This document shows positions 25,546-36,582 of a stretch of DNA of 64,000 bases, piece after piece. Below the pieces are notes generated by a model. The model ran no database searches, was not told the DNA's origin, and worked only from the letters and a program-made list of their open reading frames with translations. The first letter of the stretch is position 1. Each line of letters starts with the position of its first letter. Origin of the DNA: Thermosipho africanus Ob7 (GTDB lineage Bacteria > Thermotogota > Thermotogae > Thermotogales > Fervidobacteriaceae); NCBI RefSeq assembly GCF_003351105.1, contig NZ_NKRG01000007.1, forward strand, positions 37,795 to 101,794, written 5' to 3'. The position numbers and the translations under genes were made by a program.

Positions 25546-28272
25546 TCTTAAACCTTTTAAAACAGCAGCACATCTTGGGCATGTATTTGGATATTCTTCA
25601 TCTTTTCCTGTTTCCTCACTATATTTCCAGCATCTTTGACATTTTTCGCCACTTGCCTTTTCTACACTTACATTTGCAAATTCACCTTTAACTTTTCCTT
25701 CTCCAATTTCAACTTGAGAGACAATGAAAATTTCTTCAAGGTAATCTTTATACTTTACAAGAACGTTGTTAATTTGTTCATTTACACCATTTAAAGTTAC
25801 TTTTGCATCTAAAGAATGGCCTATTATATCATTTTTCCTTGCATTTTCTAAGGCTTTTAGTACGTCATCTCGTACCATGAATAGTATTTTAAATTCCTCC
25901 ATTAATTTTTCATCTACAAACTCTTTTCTTACTTGTGGCCAATACTCAAGATGTACTGTGTCAAATTCTTTGAGTGGGCTTAATTGATAAGCTTCTTCTG
26001 AAGTGAATACAAGTACTGGAGCAAGCATTTTAATTAATGCATCTAAAATGTAGAACATGACAGTTTGTGCTGAACGTCTATATATCGAATCTTTTGTTTC
26101 AACGTACAACCTATCTTTTAATATATCAAGATAAGTTGCACTTAATTCCACGGTGCAATATCTGTTTATAAGGCTATATACCTTTGAAAATTCGTATTTT
26201 TCATAATGCTCTGTAACTTGAGATATTACTTCTTGAAGTCTTCCAAGAGCCCATTTATCAAGTGGTAAAAGTTTATCAAATTCGACTAAATCGTTCTTTG
26301 TAAAGTCGCTTAAATTACCGAGTAAGAATCTAAGTGTATTTCTAATCTTTTTGTATACTTCAACTTGTTGTTGAATGATATTTTTACCAACGCGTATATT
26401 GTCAAAAAAGTCTATACTGGAAACCCAGAGCCTTAAAATATCAGCACCGTATTTATCAACAATTTCTTTTGGATCAATTACATTTCCAAGAGATTTACTC
26501 ATCTTTCTACCATGCTCGTCTTTTATAAATCCATGTGTTACAACAGATTTGTATGGAGCTTGACCTGTATGTGCAACGGACATAAATATAGAACTTTGGA
26601 ACCAACCTCTGTGTTGATCATCGCCTTCTAAGTATAAATCAACTGGGAATTTTTCGCCCTTTGATCTTATTACAGCCTCAAATGAACAACCTGAGTCAAT
26701 CCAAACATCCAAAGTATCGTATGTCTTTTCAAATTCATTATGTCCGCATTTTGGACATTTAACATCTTCTGGAATAATATCTTTTTCGGGAAGCTTAAAC
26801 CATGCATCTGTTCCTTCTTTTTCAACGATTGTTATAAAGTTATCAATTACTTTTTCATCAATAAATACTTCACCACAATGTTTACATTTTATTGCAGGGA
26901 TTGGAGTTCCCCATACCCTTTGTCTTGAAATTGTCCAGTCGGGTCTTTCTTTAACCATTGCCGTAATTCTATTTTCACCCCATTTTGGGTGCCATTCAAC
27001 TTTTTTGATTTCTTCTAGGACTTTTTCACGCAAGTTATTTTTATCGACAGAAATAAACCATTGAGGAGTTGCTCTAAATATAATTGGATTTTTACATCTC
27101 CAGCAGTGTGGGTAGCTATGTTCGATTTTTTGTGTCTTTATAAGTGTACCTAATCTTTCTAAGTCTTCTATAATTACTTTATTTGCATCCCAAATTTTTA
27201 GTCCGGCGTATTTCCCTGCTTCTTCAGTAAATATTCCTTCTTCATTCACTGGTGAAAGAACTGGTAGGTTATACTTTAAACCGGTTAAATAGTCTTCTGC
27301 ACCGTGTCCTGGGGCGGTATGAACACAACCTGTACCATCTTCGAGTGTTACATAATCGGCAAGCACAATTAATGATTCCCTATCTATGAATGGATGTTTT
27401 GCCTTTTTATACTCTAAATCTTTACCTTTATATTTTTCAACAACTTCATAATTAATTTCAGTTTCTGCTGCAAATTTATTTAATAATCCTTCCGCTACTA
27501 TCCAGTATTCATCCTCAACTTTAATTTTTACATAATCATATTCTGGATGTACTGCAATAGCAACGTTTGCAGGTAGTGTCCAAGGAGTTGTTGTCCATAT
27601 TACAACATATGTATTTTCTTCACCAATTAATTTAAATTTTACATAAATTGAAGGTGAAGAGTGGTCATGATATTCAACTTCAGCTTCTGCAAGAGCAGTT
27701 TTACAAGTCGGACACCAGTAAACAGGTTTGTTTCCCCTATATACATTACCATTTTTAACGAGTGTTTTGAAAATATTTAATATGTGGGTTTCGTATTTTG
27801 GATCTAGTGTTAAATATGGATTATCCCAATCGCCTCTTACACCTAATCTTTTGAATTGTTCACGTTGAATATTTACAAAGTTGAGTGCAAAATCTTTACA
27901 TTTTTGCCTTATTTCGACTGGAGACATGTCTTTTATCTTTTCTCCCATTTCTACAGAAACTCTATGTTCTATTGGAAGACCGTGAGTGTCCCAACCTGGA
28001 ACGTAAGGAGCATAATATCCCCTCATAGTTTTGTAGCGAATAACTATATCTTTTAATATTTTATTTGTAGCAGTTCCAATATGAATGTTTCCATTTGCAT
28101 ATGGAGGGCCATCGTGAAGAACAAATTTTGGTTTTCCCTCCCTTGATTTTAAGACCAGATTATAATCATCCATTTCTTTCCATTTTTTAAGCATTTCTGG
28201 TTCTTTTTTTACAAGATTTGCCCTCATTGAAAATTCTGTTGAAGGCAGGTTTAACGTTTCTTTGTAATCCAT
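25540..28272 (-). CDS. ileS: isoleucyl-tRNA synthetase
   Basis: This 910-aa class I synthetase charges tRNA-Ile. It has the HIGH-type motif in [16 protein letters not shown] near residue 55, editing-domain stretches [17 protein letters not shown] and [19 protein letters not shown], and KMSKS in [14 protein letters not shown] near 590. A C-terminal zinc finger ([10 protein letters not shown] ... CPRCAA) follows. Full length. A GGAGGTG ribosome site precedes the ATG. The leader is only about 45 bases, too short for a T-box riboswitch. Confidence 0.98.
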   Translation of the reverse strand: MDYKETLNLPSTEFSMRANLVKKEPEMLKKWKEMDDYNLVLKSREGKPKFVLHDGPPYANGNIHIGTATNKILKDIVIRYKTMRGYYAPYVPGWDTHGLPIEHRVSVEMGEKIKDMSPVEIRQKCKDFALNFVNIQREQFKRLGVRGDWDNPYLTLDPKYETHILNIFKTLVKNGNVYRGNKPVYWCPTCKTALAEAEVEYHDHSSPSIYVKFKLIGEENTYVVIWTTTPWTLPANVAIAVHPEYDYVKIKVEDEYWIVAEGLLNKFAAETEINYEVVEKYKGKDLEYKKAKHPFIDRESLIVLADYVTLEDGTGCVHTAPGHGAEDYLTGLKYNLPVLSPVNEEGIFTEEAGKYAGLKIWDANKVIIEDLERLGTLIKTQKIEHSYPHCWRCKNPIIFRATPQWFISVDKNNLREKVLEEIKKVEWHPKWGENRITAMVKERPDWTISRQRVWGTPIPAIKCKHCGEVFIDEKVIDNFITIVEKEGTDAWFKLPEKDIIPEDVKCPKCGHNEFEKTYDTLDVWIDSGCSFEAVIRSKGEKFPVDLYLEGDDQHRGWFQSSIFMSVAHTGQAPYKSVVTHGFIKDEHGRKMSKSLGNVIDPKEIVDKYGADILRLWVSSIDFFDNIRVGKNIIQQQVEVYKKIRNTLRFLLGNLSDFTKNDLVEFDKLLPLDKWALGRLQEVISQVTEHYEKYEFSKVYSLINRYCTVELSATYLDILKDRLYVETKDSIYRRSAQTVMFYILDALIKMLAPVLVFTSEEAYQLSPLKEFDTVHLEYWPQVRKEFVDEKLMEEFKILFMVRDDVLKALENARKNDIIGHSLDAKVTLNGVNEQINNVLVKYKDYLEEIFIVSQVEIGEGKVKGEFANVSVEKASGEKCQRCWKYSEETGKDEEYPNTCPRCAAVLKGLRK

Positions 28273-28320
28273 ATAAACACCTCCGCTTGATCTATTTGTT
28301 TTTAGGTATTAAATTAACAA

Positions 28321-28346
28321 AAAAGGTGGCCCTCCCGCCACCTTTT
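28321..28346. terminator. terminator after cheY-like gene
   Basis: AAAAGGTGGC (28321-28330) pairs with GCCACCTTTT (28337-28346) across a six-base loop, giving U-runs on either strand. In context it ends the minus-strand response-regulator transcript just before ileS. Confidence 0.9.
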
Positions 28347-28367
28347 TTTCTTGGGGAGGGCAATGCC

Positions 28368-28727
28368 TTACATATTAATTATTTTTGCAATTGTATCTTT
28401 TAATTCGGTTAAATCTGAAGATTTTACAACATATGCATCAGCAGCCCATGATGCAAGATCACTCTTATAATGAGAATAAGCAGTTAAAATTATTATCTTT
28501 GCATCTTTTTTTATTTCTCTGATTTTTCCCGCAACTTCCAAACCGTTCATACCGGGCATTTCAATATCTACAGTAACAAGGTCATATTCTTTTTCTCTAA
28601 ATTTTTTAAGAGCCTCTTCCCCGTTTCTTGCTTCATCAACATCGTAACCACTTTCTTCCAACTCTTCAGTTATTAAAAGTCTCATGTTATCCTCGTCTTC
28701 AACGACAAGAATTTTTTTCTTTGACAT
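28368..28727 (-). CDS. single-domain response regulator (CheY-like)
   Basis: This 119-aa receiver domain stands alone. The acidic pocket is in VVEDEDNMRL, the phospho-acceptor Asp in LVTVDIEMPGMNGLEV near residue 54, the switch Thr in IIILTAYSHYKS near 82, and the conserved Lys in AYVVKSSDL near 103. It could be the motor-binding CheY or a relay partner; no output domain or kinase gene is near. It has its own promoter inside the end of the pullulanase gene and its own terminator, so it is transcribed alone. Confidence 0.93.
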   Translation of the reverse strand: MSKKKILVVEDEDNMRLLITEELEESGYDVDEARNGEEALKKFREKEYDLVTVDIEMPGMNGLEVAGKIREIKKDAKIIILTAYSHYKSDLASWAADAYVVKSSDLTELKDTIAKIINM

Positions 28728-28764
28728 ATTATCACCCCTTAGAGTACAAAGTACACCATTCTAA

Positions 28765-28793
28765 ATTATATCATATTATTCATTTTTGTACAA
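28765..28793 (-). promoter_or_regulatory. promoter of the CheY-like gene
   Basis: On the minus strand TTGTAC (28788-28793) and TATAAT (28765-28770) are 17 bases apart, with TGA just before the -10. The -35 and part of the spacer lie in the coding end of the pullulanase gene. A GTAC-TTT-GTAC repeat lies at the likely transcript start (about 28745-28755). Confidence 0.75.
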
Positions 28794-31310
28794 AACATAT
28801 GCAGAAATTCCTTCAAGCTTTATTTTACCAGAAACTTTTTCTATTATTTCTGTGCCAGCTTTTTGTCCGTTTACTACAACGTTCCATATTCCTTCTGGAA
28901 GTTCATACTCAACTGGTCCAACATTTCCATTGTATATAACCAAAATATCTTTCCAGGAATCTCCGCCTGCATTATCGACAAGCATAAAGGAAACTATTCT
29001 TCTAGTTTTGCTTGTTAAAAGTTTAAGGTGTTTTTTGATTTCTTCTGCTGTTCTTAATCTGAATGCAGGATGTTCTTTTCTTAGCTTAATTAATCCTTTA
29101 TAGTATTCAAAGACATCTAAATATTCATATTTTCTTTGATAGTCAAGGCCATTAATTGAAATTGGAGCATTGTAAGAATTTTCATTAAAGTTTTTAGTTC
29201 TTGCAAAATCTTGCCCTGCGTGTATGAAAGGTATTCCTTGAGAAGTAAGTAAAATTGCGCCAGCAAGCTTTTGAGCATTTCTTAACATTTCATCGGTCCA
29301 TTCGTATTTTTTATCATATTTTGCAGCTAAATAGTTTTTATCCCAAAGGGTGTGGTTGTCATGACATGCAACATAATTTATTGTTTCTTCTGGATCACTG
29401 GCAAAACTTTTGATTCTTGAATCATAATAGATGCTTCCTACCACACCTCTTTTAACGCGTGTTTCTTTTCCAATCGCCCCCATTAAGAATCCTTTAACTT
29501 TTTCATCGAAAACGGAGCCCCTCAAAGCATCTCTAAATTCATCGTTAAACGCAGCAATATGTGTTCCAGCTACATCTGATTTTCCAAATCTTATAGGTGC
29601 GCCCCATCCACCCCAAGGTTCACCATACAATATTATTGTTGGATCTATTGAATGAACAGCCTTTTCTAACTCAAGCATTGTTTTTTTATCAATAAGTCCC
29701 ATTTGGTCAAATCTAAAACCATCAACGTGGTATTCATTTATCCAGTATAGCAAAGTATCAATTATGTATTTCCTCATCATTGGCCTTTCTGACGCAATAA
29801 CATTCCCACAACCGCTTTCGTTAAGGTATGCTCCTGTTTTATCAATTCTGTAGAAATAGTAAGGTACAGTTTGGTCAAATGGTGAAATTTCTCCAATACC
29901 AAAGGTATGTGGAAATACCATGTCAAGAATAACTCTAATGCCTTTTTCATGGAGTTTTTGAACCATTTTCTTTACTTCGTTTATCCTAACGTATGGATCA
30001 CTCGGATTTGTTGAATATCTTCCTTCTGGAACTGTGAATAAATAAGGATCATATCCCCAGTTGTAGCTTCTTTCAAAATCTTTATCCTCTTCATTACCAG
30101 TGTAGAAATCAAACATTGGAAGTATATGAACATGTGTTATTCCAAGCTCGACAAGGTGAGAAAGCCCTGTAGAAACTCCACCAGGTCCTTTTGTATTTTC
30201 TTCAGTTAATCCTATGTATGTTGCTTTATTTTTTACTCCGGAGTTATCAAGTCCTGTCATATCAGCAATGTGTATTTCGTATATTATAGCGTCTTCTAGT
30301 GCTTCCATTGCTGGTCTAATATCATTGTTCCAGCCTTCAGGATTAGTCTTTTTTAGATCTACTACAGCACTTTTTGTTCCATTTTTATAGACTGCTTTTG
30401 AATAGTAGTCAACAGTTTCTCTAACTTTTCCATAGCTTTCAAATCTGTATTTGTAAAATACTCCGTCAAGATCTCCTTCAACTTCTGCTTGCCAGACACC
30501 ATTTCCAACGTATTTCATATCAACAATCTTGTACGGCTTTTCATCTTCACCATTTTTGAAGAGTAAAACTTGAGCCTTTTTAGATACAGGAGACCATACT
30601 TTAAAGATGGTTTTTTCTTTGCTATATAAGTAACCAAGTTCTCCATCGTAGTAAAGATTATCTAAAACATCTAACATATAAACAGTAGACGGAGAGAAGC
30701 CCTCAATAAATAATTTTACATCTTTATTTAAGTCTTCTTTTGATAGAGCATCCTTTAAAATAATTCTTATATAATTTGTTTCTGAAAGATCTGTAGGATC
30801 TGCTTTTTCTATCTTTTCAACTTTTAATTCTTTTCCATCAACAGTTACTTTGATGTTTTTAAATGTTTTAGTGTCGATTTTGTTTGTAAGGTATGCTTCT
30901 ATTATGTTGTAATCTTTTGCTGCAGCAAAAAACACTCTTGGGCTTGTATCTGGCTTTGTTGTGTATATTTCCTCGACTCCCTGCAAGATCCACACCTCCG
31001 CTTTTCCATCTTTTATTTTGATAAATCTATCTTTTGCAACATCTTTTGCCTGCCATTCGTTTAATCTTACTATTATTCCAACTTCTTCTAAATCCATATC
31101 AAGTTCTATTTTTGCAACTACGCCAAAATCATCAGTTTCAGTAAATTGATAGGCCTTTCCTTCCATTGAAACAGGTTTTGAAGGCCATATCCAAAGATTC
31201 CATCCTGCATAATTATCATCAAATCTGTGGTAATGAACGGTTATAACTGTTTTTGAAAATGCAACTAAAGAGATTAATACAAAAATTAAAAATAATACCT
31301 TTTTACTCAT
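28776..31310 (-). CDS. pulA: secreted type I pullulanase
   Basis: This GH13 enzyme of about 844 aa cuts alpha-1,6 links in pullulan and branched dextrins. A signal peptide ([17 protein letters not shown]) is followed by a CBM41 starch-binding domain ([19 protein letters not shown]), an N-terminal beta domain and the barrel. The YNWGYDP pullulanase signature is present. The nucleophile region is [10 protein letters not shown], the acid Glu is in [10 protein letters not shown], and [11 protein letters not shown] holds the third Asp. I chose the ATG at 31310, which has GGGAGGG six bases before it; the ATG at 31334 would place that site inside the gene. It follows the maltosyltransferase gene with a slight overlap of the longer frame. 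Confidence 0.95.
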   Translation of the reverse strand: MSKKVLFLIFVLISLVAFSKTVITVHYHRFDDNYAGWNLWIWPSKPVSMEGKAYQFTETDDFGVVAKIELDMDLEEVGIIVRLNEWQAKDVAKDRFIKIKDGKAEVWILQGVEEIYTTKPDTSPRVFFAAAKDYNIIEAYLTNKIDTKTFKNIKVTVDGKELKVEKIEKADPTDLSETNYIRIILKDALSKEDLNKDVKLFIEGFSPSTVYMLDVLDNLYYDGELGYLYSKEKTIFKVWSPVSKKAQVLLFKNGEDEKPYKIVDMKYVGNGVWQAEVEGDLDGVFYKYRFESYGKVRETVDYYSKAVYKNGTKSAVVDLKKTNPEGWNNDIRPAMEALEDAIIYEIHIADMTGLDNSGVKNKATYIGLTEENTKGPGGVSTGLSHLVELGITHVHILPMFDFYTGNEEDKDFERSYNWGYDPYLFTVPEGRYSTNPSDPYVRINEVKKMVQKLHEKGIRVILDMVFPHTFGIGEISPFDQTVPYYFYRIDKTGAYLNESGCGNVIASERPMMRKYIIDTLLYWINEYHVDGFRFDQMGLIDKKTMLELEKAVHSIDPTIILYGEPWGGWGAPIRFGKSDVAGTHIAAFNDEFRDALRGSVFDEKVKGFLMGAIGKETRVKRGVVGSIYYDSRIKSFASDPEETINYVACHDNHTLWDKNYLAAKYDKKYEWTDEMLRNAQKLAGAILLTSQGIPFIHAGQDFARTKNFNENSYNAPISINGLDYQRKYEYLDVFEYYKGLIKLRKEHPAFRLRTAEEIKKHLKLLTSKTRRIVSFMLVDNAGGDSWKDILVIYNGNVGPVEYELPEGIWNVVVNGQKAGTEIIEKVSGKIKLEGISAYVLYKNE

Positions 31311-31326
31311 ACTATCCCTCCCAAAT

Positions 31327-33327
31327 TTACTCATTAATGATAATTAAAGCAAAATCGCCTGCATTAAGTTTTAACCTTAAAATATTATTTTTCTCTAAGA
31401 AATATTCCTCAAAACCATTCCATAACTTTACACTTTTTATTTCTATTTGTTTTCCAACAGTTTTATCAAGGTGTATTTCAAACTCTCTTTCCCATGAAAG
31501 ATCAAGGTTTCCAATAACTAATATACCTTTATCATCTTTCCAATATGAATAGTTTGCCAAAAATCCATCTTGATAATTAAAATAAACATATTTAAATTCA
31601 CCTGAAAGTATAAAATCTTCGTATTTTTTTCTATAAAATAGAAGATTTTTCAAGAAAGAGAATACTTTTTCATCATAATTGTTCCAGTGAAGCACGTAGT
31701 GATCAAAAAATGCAAGTTTTCCATAAAATTCATCATCTGGAGGAAGAACAGTTTTTCCCCAGATTGTATTGTCTAATCCTAAATTCATTGGTTGAATTTC
31801 TCCTATTTCTTGCCCTGAGTTAATGTAGGGAAGTCCGTTAGGTATAAAATACATTAAAAATGGTGAAAGAAATTTTAATTTATCTCCAAATTCTCTTGCC
31901 TTTATTCTAGGAGTATCTGGTGTTTCAACTGAAGCAACAAATGGAATTTTTAAATTTACCGATGTTTCTTCTACCAATTTGTACATTTCCTCTCTTCTTG
32001 CAACTGAATACCAACTGTTACCTAGTATAACGTTGTAGCCTTCCTCCATTGCTTTTTTGTCATTTTTCATTTCAAGTTCTTCAGCTATAAACATAAATTC
32101 AGGATCATTGTTTTTGGCTTTTGATATGATCATTTCTTGAAGTTTTTTTGGAAGTGCATGGCCCATGTCAATTCTTGCACCATCAATTCCAAATTTTTTT
32201 TGATAGTGAGGGATTATATCAGAAATATATTCCCAAAGTTCTATATTTTCAACTTCACCTGGGAATTTGCTTGATTTGATTACGTCAAACAAAATGTAAG
32301 GCTTTTGATCGGGTGATATATGTAGTTTTGCAAGTTTTGGGTTGTCTAGGTACAACCTTAGGAATGTAACATCATCCCATGTTGGCTGAGTATCATTTAT
32401 CCAGTCTGAAAATCCAGGAGGTGTAACTATACCAAATTCTTTTATTATGTTTACTAGAATATTTCCTTCCATTTTTTTAACCTTTTCCCATTTTTCTGGA
32501 TCTATCTTATCCGGAGAATCGACAAATTTTTTTAGATGTTTTCGAACTTCTGTGTTTCTATAAATTACAGGTATATCTTCTGCATCTGGAATTTTAAATG
32601 GTAAGTTATCAATGATTGGAGGTTTATATTCAGAAAGATAATCTACCTTTATCCAGTAGAACCAATCAGGATGTTCCTTTATTAAATCAGAATCTCTTGA
32701 AGCGGTTCTTGGAATAAAGTCAAGGACAACTCTAATGCCAAGGATATGAGCTGCTTCTACTAACGCTTGAAATTCTTCTTCTACATTGAAACCTTCAAGT
32801 AGAGGATCATGATAATTTTCATCAAGTTTTAAAGGATTTTTAACTGCGTAAGGTGAACCAATACTGCCTTTTTTGAATAAATTGCTAGATTGGCTTATGG
32901 GAAGCATGTAAAGTGTATTTACATTGAAGTTTTTAAGATAAATGAGTAAAGCAATCATTTTTAAAAATGTGCCTGATTCTTTAAAACCCAATATATCAGT
33001 TTCTTCAAAATTTGCAAATCCCTTGTGATTGTATGCAACTGTCATTCTTGGCAAACTACCGTATATTATTGCCTTTTTATGCCAATCCTTTTCCCCAGTT
33101 ATATTAGAAATTGATTTTGAGTAGTCTATATTTTCTTTTCTTTGCAAGTTTATATATGAAACAACTTTATAGAAAAACTCGTATGGATCAACAAAAATTG
33201 TATTTCCTTTTTCTTCAAATATATTTCCAAATATTTCTTTGCTAGAATGTATCCAAAGCTTAGGAATTGCATAATTTTTATGCCCACTTATTTTGCTTTT
33301 TAAATATTTTTCTAAGTCCTTTAACAT
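31327..33327 (-). CDS. mmtA: maltosyltransferase (GH13)
   Basis: This protein of about 666 aa closely resembles, as I recall it, the T. maritima maltosyltransferase. Shared stretches include [51 protein letters not shown] (nucleophile Asp), [12 protein letters not shown] (acid Glu) and [10 protein letters not shown] (third Asp). The enzyme moves maltosyl units between maltodextrins and acts inside the cell; no signal peptide is seen here. I chose the ATG at 33327 over the GTG at 33330 because it is better spaced from GGAGGT. It is co-transcribed with the secreted pullulanase, so debranching outside is paired with maltodextrin remodelling inside. Confidence 0.92.
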   Translation of the reverse strand: MLKDLEKYLKSKISGHKNYAIPKLWIHSSKEIFGNIFEEKGNTIFVDPYEFFYKVVSYINLQRKENIDYSKSISNITGEKDWHKKAIIYGSLPRMTVAYNHKGFANFEETDILGFKESGTFLKMIALLIYLKNFNVNTLYMLPISQSSNLFKKGSIGSPYAVKNPLKLDENYHDPLLEGFNVEEEFQALVEAAHILGIRVVLDFIPRTASRDSDLIKEHPDWFYWIKVDYLSEYKPPIIDNLPFKIPDAEDIPVIYRNTEVRKHLKKFVDSPDKIDPEKWEKVKKMEGNILVNIIKEFGIVTPPGFSDWINDTQPTWDDVTFLRLYLDNPKLAKLHISPDQKPYILFDVIKSSKFPGEVENIELWEYISDIIPHYQKKFGIDGARIDMGHALPKKLQEMIISKAKNNDPEFMFIAEELEMKNDKKAMEEGYNVILGNSWYSVARREEMYKLVEETSVNLKIPFVASVETPDTPRIKAREFGDKLKFLSPFLMYFIPNGLPYINSGQEIGEIQPMNLGLDNTIWGKTVLPPDDEFYGKLAFFDHYVLHWNNYDEKVFSFLKNLLFYRKKYEDFILSGEFKYVYFNYQDGFLANYSYWKDDKGILVIGNLDLSWEREFEIHLDKTVGKQIEIKSVKLWNGFEEYFLEKNNILRLKLNAGDFALIIINE

Positions 33328-33342
33328 CACGTCACCTCCATA

Positions 33343-33378
33343 GAAACGGTTCCAATTTAAACCTAAAATATTATATCA
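33343..33378 (-). promoter_or_regulatory. promoter and possible operator of the mmtA-pulA operon
   Basis: On the minus strand an extended -10 TGATATAAT is at 33370-33378. Between it and the ribosome site, GGAACCGTTTC (33343-33353) is a CG-centred imperfect inverted repeat of LacI-site style. Its CCGTT core also occurs in the symporter operator near 24130. A shared regulator is only a guess. Confidence 0.5.
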
Positions 33379-33399
33379 CATTTGAAAAGAATATCTATA

Positions 33400-33978
33400 C
33401 TATTTTAGTATTCCAAATTTGATTATATCTATAACTTTTTCTATTTCTTCCATTATCTTTTCAAGGTTGCTTTCAAATTCGTAGTAGTATTTTTTTGATA
33501 AATATTCCAATATTTCAAAAGTTATTTTAAAGGAAAAATTTTTATCCATGTTTTCCTTTAATTCAAGTTTTTCAAATTTTTCAAAAAAGAAAGGAATATA
33601 TTTTGAATAAATTTCTTGATTTAATTTTAAAATTTTTTCTTTTAAACTCTCAGGTATAGATTCAACTGTTTTAAAAAATTGAAGATACTCAGGTTTTTCT
33701 TTTGCTATTTCAATTTTTTTATAGCTCCATTTTATTAAAAACTCAAAAAAATCAAGGTGAGGATTTTTAGAATAAAATTTCAAAAATTCTTTTTCATATT
33801 CACCTTGGATTTTTTTAAAACATTCTATGTATAGATTTTCTTTATTTTTAAAGTGGTAAAAAATTGCCCCTTTTGAAACTTTTGAAGCTTTTGAAATTGT
33901 ATTTGTGGAGGCAGCAAGAAAACCTTTCTCTGCAAATTCTTTTAGGGCAAATTTAATAATTTTTTCCTTTTTTGTCAT
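33400..33978 (-). CDS. TetR-family transcriptional repressor
   Basis: This 192-aa protein has the TetR DNA-binding domain at its N-terminus: IIKFALKEFAEKGFLAASTNTISKASKVSKGAIFYHFKNKENLY, with the typical F-x-H-F-x-x-K-x-x-L helix end near residues 38-48. The rest is a helical ligand-binding domain rich in Phe, Lys and Glu. It is the last gene of an operon with an ABC ATPase and two permeases, and its ATG abuts the upstream stop. A perfect 14-base palindrome lies at that operon's promoter, so autoregulation of an exporter is likely (inference). Confidence 0.93.
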   Translation of the reverse strand: MTKKEKIIKFALKEFAEKGFLAASTNTISKASKVSKGAIFYHFKNKENLYIECFKKIQGEYEKEFLKFYSKNPHLDFFEFLIKWSYKKIEIAKEKPEYLQFFKTVESIPESLKEKILKLNQEIYSKYIPFFFEKFEKLELKENMDKNFSFKITFEILEYLSKKYYYEFESNLEKIMEEIEKVIDIIKFGILK

Positions 33979-34776
33979 TTAGATATTGACATCCTTTCTA
34001 GTAAATATTTTAAGTCCGAACAGAGAAATTACAAAGCCTAAAAGTATAAGGATTATGGAATTATTTATATATACTACATTATTGTTTATAGTATCACCAA
34101 TTGAAATATATTTAAAAATTGATAAATACCTTAAAAAAGAAATTTTTTCATTTGCGCTTCCCAGAATATCGATTATGTACATTAATATAAAAGTTGATAA
34201 TGATAATGATATAGAAAGAATTGTTTTTTGAAATATTACAGATAGAAAAATTGTTAAACAACCAAAGAAAATTTCAATGACATATAGATATAGGGAATAT
34301 CCAAATAAGATGTAAGGACTGTATTCGTAACTTACATATACCTTAAAGAGCGCCAACACACTTGTGCAGAATATTAGAAAAAAGAGTGTGTAGAAAATAA
34401 GAATAGCAATTAGTTTTTCAAGGTATATTTTTTTTCTACTTATTGGTTTAACAAGCAAATATTCTATTGTTTTATTTTCAAATTCATTAGCAAATAAATT
34501 TGATGCAAGTATTATGGAAAAAACCCCTGCAAATATTTGAGCCATCATCATTATTTTCATTCCGAAAAATCCTTCTGGAGTTATTGAATTTTCAGAAATG
34601 TTAAAGATTTTAACCATAAATTTTGGAAGTGATTTAATAAAATTTATCATTTCCTCTGAATCTTTCATTACTGTATCTATAAAAGGGGCGATCATGTAAG
34701 AAAATAAAAATAATACAAATGCCCAAATTATAAATAACTTTATATTAGATCTCAATTCTTTTTTTAAAATTAACAT
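33979..34776 (-). CDS. ABC-2 type exporter permease (second)
   Basis: This 265-aa membrane protein has about six hydrophobic segments and the ABC-2 layout: an N-terminal helix, a large loop, then NLFANEFENKTIEYLLVKPISRKKIYLEKL near residues 95-125, followed by four to five helices. The E-F-x-N-K-T-I-E-Y-L-L-V-K-P stretch is nearly identical in the neighbouring permease, so the two are paralogues and probably form a heterodimer with the ATPase at 35601-36458. The substrate is unknown. Confidence 0.9.
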   Translation of the reverse strand: MLILKKELRSNIKLFIIWAFVLFLFSYMIAPFIDTVMKDSEEMINFIKSLPKFMVKIFNISENSITPEGFFGMKIMMMAQIFAGVFSIILASNLFANEFENKTIEYLLVKPISRKKIYLEKLIAILIFYTLFFLIFCTSVLALFKVYVSYEYSPYILFGYSLYLYVIEIFFGCLTIFLSVIFQKTILSISLSLSTFILMYIIDILGSANEKISFLRYLSIFKYISIGDTINNNVVYINNSIILILLGFVISLFGLKIFTRKDVNI

Positions 34777-34791
34777 TTTCTACGCCTCCCC

Positions 34792-35589
34792 TTAGATTGA
34801 AATATCATTATTTTTGAATATGTAATGTGATGAAATAAATAAAATTGTTGAAATAAAGATAATTGCAGCTACTGCACTGTAATTTATAGTTAGTTCTTTA
34901 AGTATATCTATTGTTGAAAAATAATAGAAAATGCTTATTTTTCTAAGAAATTCAAAGTTTTCAACACCTTCGGTAACAGAATTTAGAAAAAACATTAAAA
35001 AGACAAACGATATAGATATAGTATTTACAAGCTTCCTTTTTCTAAATATCATAGATAAAAGCGTAGAAAATGATGCAAAGAAAATGGACGAAATAAATAT
35101 GTAAATGAAAAAATAATTCATAACAAGCTTGCTAAAATTTTTAACGTATAAAGGAAAGAATATATGCTCTGAAAACAAGAAAGTAAATGAGAGTATTGTT
35201 ATAAATAAAATTGTGGCTGCTATTTTTGATAAAAAAGTTTTAGTTCTACTAACTGGTTTAACAAGCAAATATTCTATTGTTTTATTATCAAATTCACCTG
35301 CAAAAATTTTACTTGCGATTATTGAGGAAAATATTCCAAAGAAAATAAACATAAATGTCATACCTTCGGTTCCAAAGATACCTTCCGGTTTAGATAAAAC
35401 GTCAAGTTCAATATTAAATGTTTTTAATAATTTTTCTGGCATATTTTGGATTATTTTTAAAGCAGGTGTATTTTCATCTAAAAAGAATGTTGTTGCAGCC
35501 GAAAACATCCAAATAAAAAGGGATATAACTATCATCCAAATAAGAATGACTATTATATTTTGATTTATTTCTTTTTTTAGTATATTCAT
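34792..35589 (-). CDS. ABC-2 type exporter permease (first)
   Basis: This 265-aa permease is a paralogue of the one encoded just downstream. It has an N-terminal helix near residues 10-30, the motif KIFAGEFDNKTIEYLLVKPV near 95-115, and several following helices. Its ribosome site lies in the 11-base gap after the ATPase gene. With the ATPase and TetR genes it forms a four-gene exporter operon. Peptide, lipid or drug export are possible. Confidence 0.9.
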   Translation of the reverse strand: MNILKKEINQNIIVILIWMIVISLFIWMFSAATTFFLDENTPALKIIQNMPEKLLKTFNIELDVLSKPEGIFGTEGMTFMFIFFGIFSSIIASKIFAGEFDNKTIEYLLVKPVSRTKTFLSKIAATILFITILSFTFLFSEHIFFPLYVKNFSKLVMNYFFIYIFISSIFFASFSTLLSMIFRKRKLVNTISISFVFLMFFLNSVTEGVENFEFLRKISIFYYFSTIDILKELTINYSAVAAIIFISTILFISSHYIFKNNDISI

Positions 35590-35600
35590 ATTTTCACCAC

Positions 35601-36458
35601 CTATTTATAAAGTTTTAAAAAAACATCTTCAAGTGCAGGGTTTTTGATCTCAATATCTTTGAACTCACAATTTAAAAGATCATTTAAGAATGTTTTTAAT
35701 TCTATTGATCTTATTTCGAATGTGTAACTTTTTGAGTCTTTTTTGAAACTGTATTTTTTTATTAGATCACATTCCTTTAAGCCGTATACATTAACTAATT
35801 TTATGGAAAAATCTTTTAAACTTTCTATATTTCCAAATTTTACGATATTTCCATCTTTTATCATTGCAAATTTATCACATAATTTTTCGACTTCTGATAA
35901 TATATGAGATGAGAACAATATTGCCGCACCATTTTTTTTATGTTCTTCTAAAAGACCGTAAAATTTTTGCTGGACTAGTGGATCAAGACCACTTGTAGGT
36001 TCATCTAATATTAAATATTTTGGCTTGTGTACTAGTGCTTGAAGAATTGCAATTTTCTTTTTGTTCCCAAGAGAAAGTTCTTTAAATTTTTTATTTAAAT
36101 CTATTCCTAGGGTTTTTATAATATATTTTTCATAATCTTGATCTATATTTTGATAAAATGCCCTGTTAAATTTTAGAAAATCTTTTATTTTCATGTCACC
36201 ATAGAAATTTACTTCTCCTGGAATATACCCAATATTTTTTTTGACTTTGTCAATTTCAAATGGCATCTTTTTATCATCAATATATGCTTCACCGCTATTG
36301 GGAGTTAGAAATCCCGTTAAAATTCTAATGGTTGTTGTTTTTCCAGCACCATTAGGACCTATTAATCCAACTATTTCACCCTCTTTTACTTCAAAGCTTA
36401 CATCTTCGATGCCAACATTTTTACCATAATATTTTTTCAAATTTTTAACCTTAATCAT
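35601..36458 (-). CDS. ABC exporter ATP-binding protein
   Basis: This 285-aa ATPase has Walker A GPNGAGKTTT near residues 35-44, a Q-loop region near 80, the signature LSLGNKKKIAILQALVHKP (an S-L-G-N variant of LSGGQ) near 135, Walker B YLILDEPTSGLDP near 155, and the H-loop in FSSHILSEVEKLCD. A C-terminal extension of about 75 residues matches the bacitracin/drug exporter class. It is the first gene of the TetR-controlled operon. Confidence 0.95.
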   Translation of the reverse strand: MIKVKNLKKYYGKNVGIEDVSFEVKEGEIVGLIGPNGAGKTTTIRILTGFLTPNSGEAYIDDKKMPFEIDKVKKNIGYIPGEVNFYGDMKIKDFLKFNRAFYQNIDQDYEKYIIKTLGIDLNKKFKELSLGNKKKIAILQALVHKPKYLILDEPTSGLDPLVQQKFYGLLEEHKKNGAAILFSSHILSEVEKLCDKFAMIKDGNIVKFGNIESLKDFSIKLVNVYGLKECDLIKKYSFKKDSKSYTFEIRSIELKTFLNDLLNCEFKDIEIKNPALEDVFLKLYK

Positions 36459-36481
36459 TTAAAAATCACCTCCTAACTATT

Positions 36482-36495
36482 TGACCATATGGTCA
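36482..36495. promoter_or_regulatory. TetR-type operator
   Basis: TGACCATATGGTCA is a perfect 14-base palindrome. It lies just downstream of the minus-strand -10 box (36502-36507), across the expected transcript start of the ABC-TetR operon. It is probably the site of the TetR protein encoded at 33400-33978 (inference). It also lies near the divergent MCP promoter. Confidence 0.8.
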
Positions 36496-36501
36496 GTTAA
36501 G

Positions 36502-36531
36502 ATTATATCATATATTTATGGTTAAAGTCAA
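36502..36531 (-). promoter_or_regulatory. promoter of the ABC-TetR operon
   Basis: On the minus strand TTGACT (36526-36531) and TATAAT (36502-36507) are 18 bases apart, with TGA before the -10. The palindromic operator follows six bases downstream. Confidence 0.82.
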
Positions 36532-36582
36532 AATATGGTAAAATAATCAAAAGAATGATAAAAGATTGAAGGGAGGTTTGTT

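Noticed and set aside
28273..28320. T-box or other riboswitch before ileS
   Set aside because: The leader is under 50 bases after the preceding terminator, too short for any known T-box.
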